DNA from: Larimichthys crocea
Taxonomy: Eukaryota > Chordata > Actinopteri > Sciaenidae
Length of the DNA: 64,000 nt
Reading direction: 5' to 3'
NCBI RefSeq assembly: GCF_000972845.2
Contig: NC_040016.1
Span: forward strand, 8,018,701-8,082,700
A program made the position numbers and the translations under genes. The notes below the pieces were generated by a model. That model had not been told where the DNA came from. It searched no databases and saw nothing but the letters and a program-made list of their open reading frames with translations. This document shows, one piece after another, positions 59,761-64,000 of this stretch. The stretch's first letter is position 1. The number at the start of each line of letters is the position of its first letter.

Positions 59761-60600
59761 CTCCCTTTCTATCTTGACAGGCTGTTGACTGACCTACAAA
59801 ACAGCAGAGTTGTACTCTCAGTCAGACCTTATCATTTTGAACGGTGCACAGATAACTGTCATTTAGCTAAACAATGGACTCTTTAGAAAATAGTAGTGTT
59901 GCAATGGTGTTTTCTGTATACTTTCATCAAAATCCTAAACAAACAGGTGTCCATGTGGTTTTCCATGTAGTTTATGATCACCAACTTTGTCATAAGAGCT
60001 GAAACAATTAAAGCTTATCAATCAGGAAATTAATCTGCATCATTTTTTTTAGAAGTGATTAATTGTTGAAGTCATTCATCAAGCAAATATACCAAACATC
60101 CCCTCTTATTAGCTTCTCAGTTGTGATAATTTGCTGCTTTTCTTGTCCTGTGGAGGTAGTTTCCTGTAAATTTCACATAGTATTATTATATTTTTTTGCC
60201 TCGTTCAAATATTTTAAGTAAAAAAACATCAATAGGACTGCCAGAAACAAGTTGAAATAATTAGATTAGACTGTTTGTTAGGTATTGTTAATTGCAGCCT
60301 CATCAAAGCTACTCTCGCTGGCTCGCTGTTGCTGCTCTCTGATTGGCTAAAATGTGTTAAAGAGTATTTTATGTCCACAGTAAGGTCTCCCAGGCAGCTT
60401 TCCCTCTACTTGTGTGCGACGAGCTTCTTCAGTCAAATGTGTATGTTAAACTATAGCAGCACAAACTGCTGATTCAAGGCTCGGAGCTGAAGTAGTGGTT
60501 TATTTTCTGTCAATTTAACCTGCAGAAGACGATTTTGGACGTAGCCTGAGCTAGCGGGAAACTGCCTGATAGACAATACTTAGGGAATTTAACAACCCAT
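59761..60600. other. Intergenic between ora1-like 3' end and phtf1 promoter
   Basis: AT-rich and without coding features. It should hold the ora1 3' UTR. A candidate variant poly(A) signal, ATTAAA, occurs near 60,007. Confidence 0.55.
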
Positions 60601-60811
60601 TTAAAGCACAACAAACCCCGGAAAGGGGAAGCGGAAGACAAATGTTAAACAACGGGAGTGAAGTTAGCGCACAGTAAAAACAACATCTGAAATAATCCGA
60701 AACTAGACGTGCAGAGTTCAGACAGGGAAACTAGTTATAAATGCGACATTTATAAGTCACCGATGGCGTCGAAAAGTGGCAGTTGACGTGAGACACCTGG
60801 CAACAAGACGC
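60601..60811 (+). promoter_or_regulatory. phtf1: phtf1 promoter region with ETS-like and CRE-like motifs
   Basis: Local CpG content rises compared with the flanks. CCGGAA (60,618-60,623) and GCGGAAG (60,631-60,637) are ETS-type cores, and TGACGTGA (about 60,784-60,791) is CRE-like. No TATA box stands out close to the predicted exon. The transcription start is not resolved and may lie within this interval. Confidence 0.5.
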
Positions 60812-60850
60812 TAACTGTAACTGTAACGGTAACTGACGGTTACTTAACGA
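60812..60850 (+). promoter_or_regulatory. phtf1: Tandem array of MYB-type motifs at the phtf1 5' end
   Basis: Four consecutive 6-base units fit TAACNG without spacing: TAACTG (60,812), TAACTG (60,818), TAACGG (60,824) and TAACTG (60,830). A reverse-oriented CGGTTA follows at 60,837-60,842 and TAACGA at 60,845. The MYB consensus is YAACKG. The array sits 70-108 bases upstream of the predicted 5' UTR donor. Confidence 0.5.
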
Positions 60851-60919
60851 CCAGCTGGTGATGGTGACTAAATGTGTCCTCCAGTTTGTGCCAGATCAAC
60901 CCGAGCTGCATCATATCAG
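60851..60919 (+). other. phtf1: phtf1 5' untranslated exon, 3' part
   Basis: ATATCAG|GTGAGTT is a strong donor at 60,919/60,920. The exon's 5' boundary is not seen. The interval given is a minimum and may extend left into the MYB array. Confidence 0.5.
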
Positions 60920-61180
60920 GTGAGTTACTCTGGACCTCAGCTAACGAGCAGGTGTTTTTACCTGGCGTTTACTTTGTTACAGCGATTTGACGCTAACTGA
61001 TGCTCCGTAACTGGCTCAGCCGCTCTGTTTGTGTACAGTTATATTTAGTTTCGTTTGTCTGGTTCAGTGAGTCTGTGCATGTTTGTGTTTTAGTGAACAA
61101 ATCTGGATTTGTGCCCGGTCCTGTCTCTTTCCTGAGCTCTTTGTGAAATGACCTGATTCACCCGACTTCACTGGTTCCAG

Positions 61181-61222
61181 CATCTGTTGACAATGGCCAG
61201 AATAGCCTGGTACCAAGAGAAG
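61181..61222 (+). CDS. phtf1: PHTF1, first coding exon
   Basis: A pyrimidine-containing acceptor CTGGTTCCAG precedes 61,181 and the donor AG|GTGAGA follows 61,222. The ATG at 61,193 has A at -3 and G at +4, a strong context. It encodes MARIAWYQEK, in phase 0 with the next exon, which starts IGAYDQQ. In PHTF1 and PHTF2 the protein begins with a short acidic or polar leader, then WYQKK|IGAYDQQ, so the junction is exactly conserved. The leader is about five residues shorter than in mammals. Confidence 0.85.
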
Positions 61223-62896
61223 GTGAGACACATGTGCTGTCACCTGCAGAGCTAAAGAAGTAGTACTGCTTTCAAAAGCATACAGATATGTCCAATAAAC
61301 GAAAGAGTGGTTATGTGTGATATTGGCACAGAAACTACTATATGTGTCTTTCTAAATGAACTGTTTCACTGTTATTATTTCACTTTCTTTACACATGCAT
61401 ACACTTATTTACATCTAACTTCAATTATATTATGCCATGCCATTATTTTTTTCTCCTGTGCAATGTTATTTATTTGTTTTACACTGTACAATTGTAATAA
61501 GCTGTATCCTGCAGAATTTCTATCATCTTTTTGGCCACTTCATTAGGTACACTAATGTGATCCAACTCTGCCATAAATTCAACTCTTACAAAGCTTTTAA
61601 TGTTTCAGTTTTTGTTCACGCTTTCAGAGAGGTTGTAGGTTGAAGTAGTGTTAAACTGGAGTGCATTATATCGAGAGGTGTTTCTAATATTAAGACTATT
61701 TCATGCATGACAGAGTTACATGAGAGAGCCATAATATTAGAAACCACCTCTCAATATAATGCACCCCCAGTTTAACACAACAGCAAACCGCAACCTCGAA
61801 AGTAAACTTAATCGTTAAAGACATAGCTTTTACAGTGAGTGACACTGAACTGGCTCGTCAGTATATGTGTATCTCAGTACAATGCTACACACCACGTGTA
61901 TATACATTTCTTGTGAAATGATCCAGCATGCACATCTGTATTCCTCAAAGGTGTATGTAATGTATATATAACTTTTTATTTTATTTTGCTATTTTATTTT
62001 TCCATTTCTAGTATATCTTAGATCTTATTTTATTTCTTATTTCTGAGGATTTGCTCATCCACAGATCATAAATGTCTATCTCATCATATCTTATCTATAT
62101 AAATAAAACTGACCGGCCTCTAGTGAATCTGTGTAAAATCTTTGGGGACTGATTTAGATTTATTACTTGTACACTAAAGGAGAATAAATGTGGAAATAAT
62201 TCAGAATAAAGTTTTTTTTATTTATTTATTATCTGTAGAGAATGGCCACGTGTTTAAATATTCTGATTTTAAATGCCACATTCTTTTATCAACAGTCTAG
62301 AAAACCCAACATACACCAGTGCAAGACTGAGATGTCGACACTGCTCATTGATCAACAAAACCTCATTTTTAGTCAACATGTGCTGTTTTCCTCTTTTTTC
62401 TTCCTCATTTACCATGCCTAGTTTTGTATGTCTGTGTGCAAACCAAATAGAGTTAGTACAAACAACATGTGACCTGTTCACCAGGTTACCGTATGTGGAA
62501 ACATGTATGGGAGTGTCTGTCATTGGTGCAGAATTGTGACTCATTGTAATTTTTCTTTTTATCTTATGAGCCCAGCAGCACATCATCTGATTTCCTTAAA
62601 TGGTCAATAAGATCTGATGCCACGCTGTTAGAGTCATGTAAAGACACGTCTGAAAGCAGTGGAACGCAAAAGAAGAGTTTTTTGCGGATGAACTATTACC
62701 CTACCCTGCCCTACCCCACCCTGCCCTGACTACTAAGTCCTTTTACCTAAAACTCATTTATAATATCTTGTATAGGTATATTTTTCTTAAATTATATTGG
62801 CTTATAAATATAAAGAACCTCAGTTTGACCACAAAAATACCTCCTATAGTGCCTAATTTTAAGGAAAGAGTTATACAAGTTCTGTTGTTTCTACAG
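61223..62896 (+). other. phtf1: phtf1 intron with a foldback transposon
   Basis: Bounded by GTGAGA and TTTCTACAG. Contains the MITE-like foldback at 61,531-61,802 and a CCCTA/CCCTG-rich stretch at 62,698-62,729. No coding exon is apparent inside. The short frame pair at 62,269-62,586 has no recognisable domain. Confidence 0.8.
61531..61802 (+). mobile_element. MITE-like element with long foldback
   Basis: It starts TTGGCCACTTCATTAGGTAC, a phrase typical of a common fish non-autonomous element. It contains a long imperfect inverted repeat: 61,621-61,692 pairs with 61,732-61,802, including GTGCATTATAT, GAGAGGTG and TTTCTAATATTA, around a loop of 39 nt. The right terminus is uncertain. No coding capacity. 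Confidence 0.6.
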
Positions 62897-62953
62897 ATTG
62901 GGGCCTATGATCAACAAGTCTGGGAGAAATCTCTGGAGCAGGCAGATCTAAAT
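62897..62953 (+). CDS. phtf1: PHTF1, second coding exon
   Basis: 57 bases, 19 codons, phase 0 on both sides, between TTTCTACAG and GTAAGA. It encodes IGAYDQQVWEKSLEQADLN. IGAYDQQ-WEKS-EQ is the signature of the PHTF family N terminus. The human exon encodes the same length. PHTF1 is a multipass membrane protein of the ER, despite the historical 'homeodomain' name. Confidence 0.95.
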
Positions 62954-63006
62954 GTAAGACGCCTACAAGTTTCTGCGAAGAAATAAATCTTTGTTTATGT
63001 TCTTAA

Positions 63007-63207
<201 letters not shown>

Positions 63208-63232
63208 TGAGATTTATCTGTGTGCTGTCTAA

Positions 63233-64000
<768 letters not shown>

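Overview
The window is a piece of a vertebrate nuclear genome, almost certainly a ray-finned (teleost, probably percomorph) fish. The evidence is split genes with GT-AG introns, a plexin-A2 gene, two V1R-type 'ora' olfactory receptor genes arranged as in fish, a phtf1 gene, abundant dinucleotide and tetranucleotide microsatellites, and many fish-type transposon relics (Tc1, hAT, a CR1/L2-like LINE, tRNA-derived SINEs). There are no bacterial features such as operons or CRISPR arrays.

Layout. Positions 1 to about 20,400 hold the 5' end of plxna2 on the minus strand. A probable untranslated first exon ends at 20,176. It is followed by an intron of about 11 kb in which I recognise no transposon, then the large first coding exon (CDS 8,996-7,842: signal peptide and most of the Sema domain), an intron holding a three-level nest of transposons, the second coding exon (4,478-4,296), and an intron running off the left edge. 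From about 20,400 to 53,200 I find no convincing gene. This stretch holds relics of two Tc1 elements, a hAT element, a LINE with a long ATCT tail, SINE-like copies and several dispersed repeat families that can be cross-matched inside the window.

From 53,270 to 59,760 lie two seven-transmembrane receptors in head-to-head orientation: an ora2-like gene on minus and an ora1-like gene on plus, with about 4.6 kb between their start codons. From about 60,600 to the right edge is the 5' end of phtf1 on plus: a CpG-containing promoter with ETS-like motifs and a tandem array of MYB-type motifs, a 5' untranslated exon, and four coding exons joined by clean splice sites.

The genes do not form a pathway. 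plxna2 encodes a semaphorin co-receptor for axon guidance, the ora genes encode chemosensory receptors, and phtf1 encodes a multipass membrane protein. The possible functional unit is the divergent ora pair with its shared upstream region. I found no convincing evidence of a wholly new biological system. The most testable leads are the MYB array at phtf1, the divergent ora region, the repeated nesting of one repeat family inside another, a Tc1/LINE chimeric reading frame, and two strong foldback structures.
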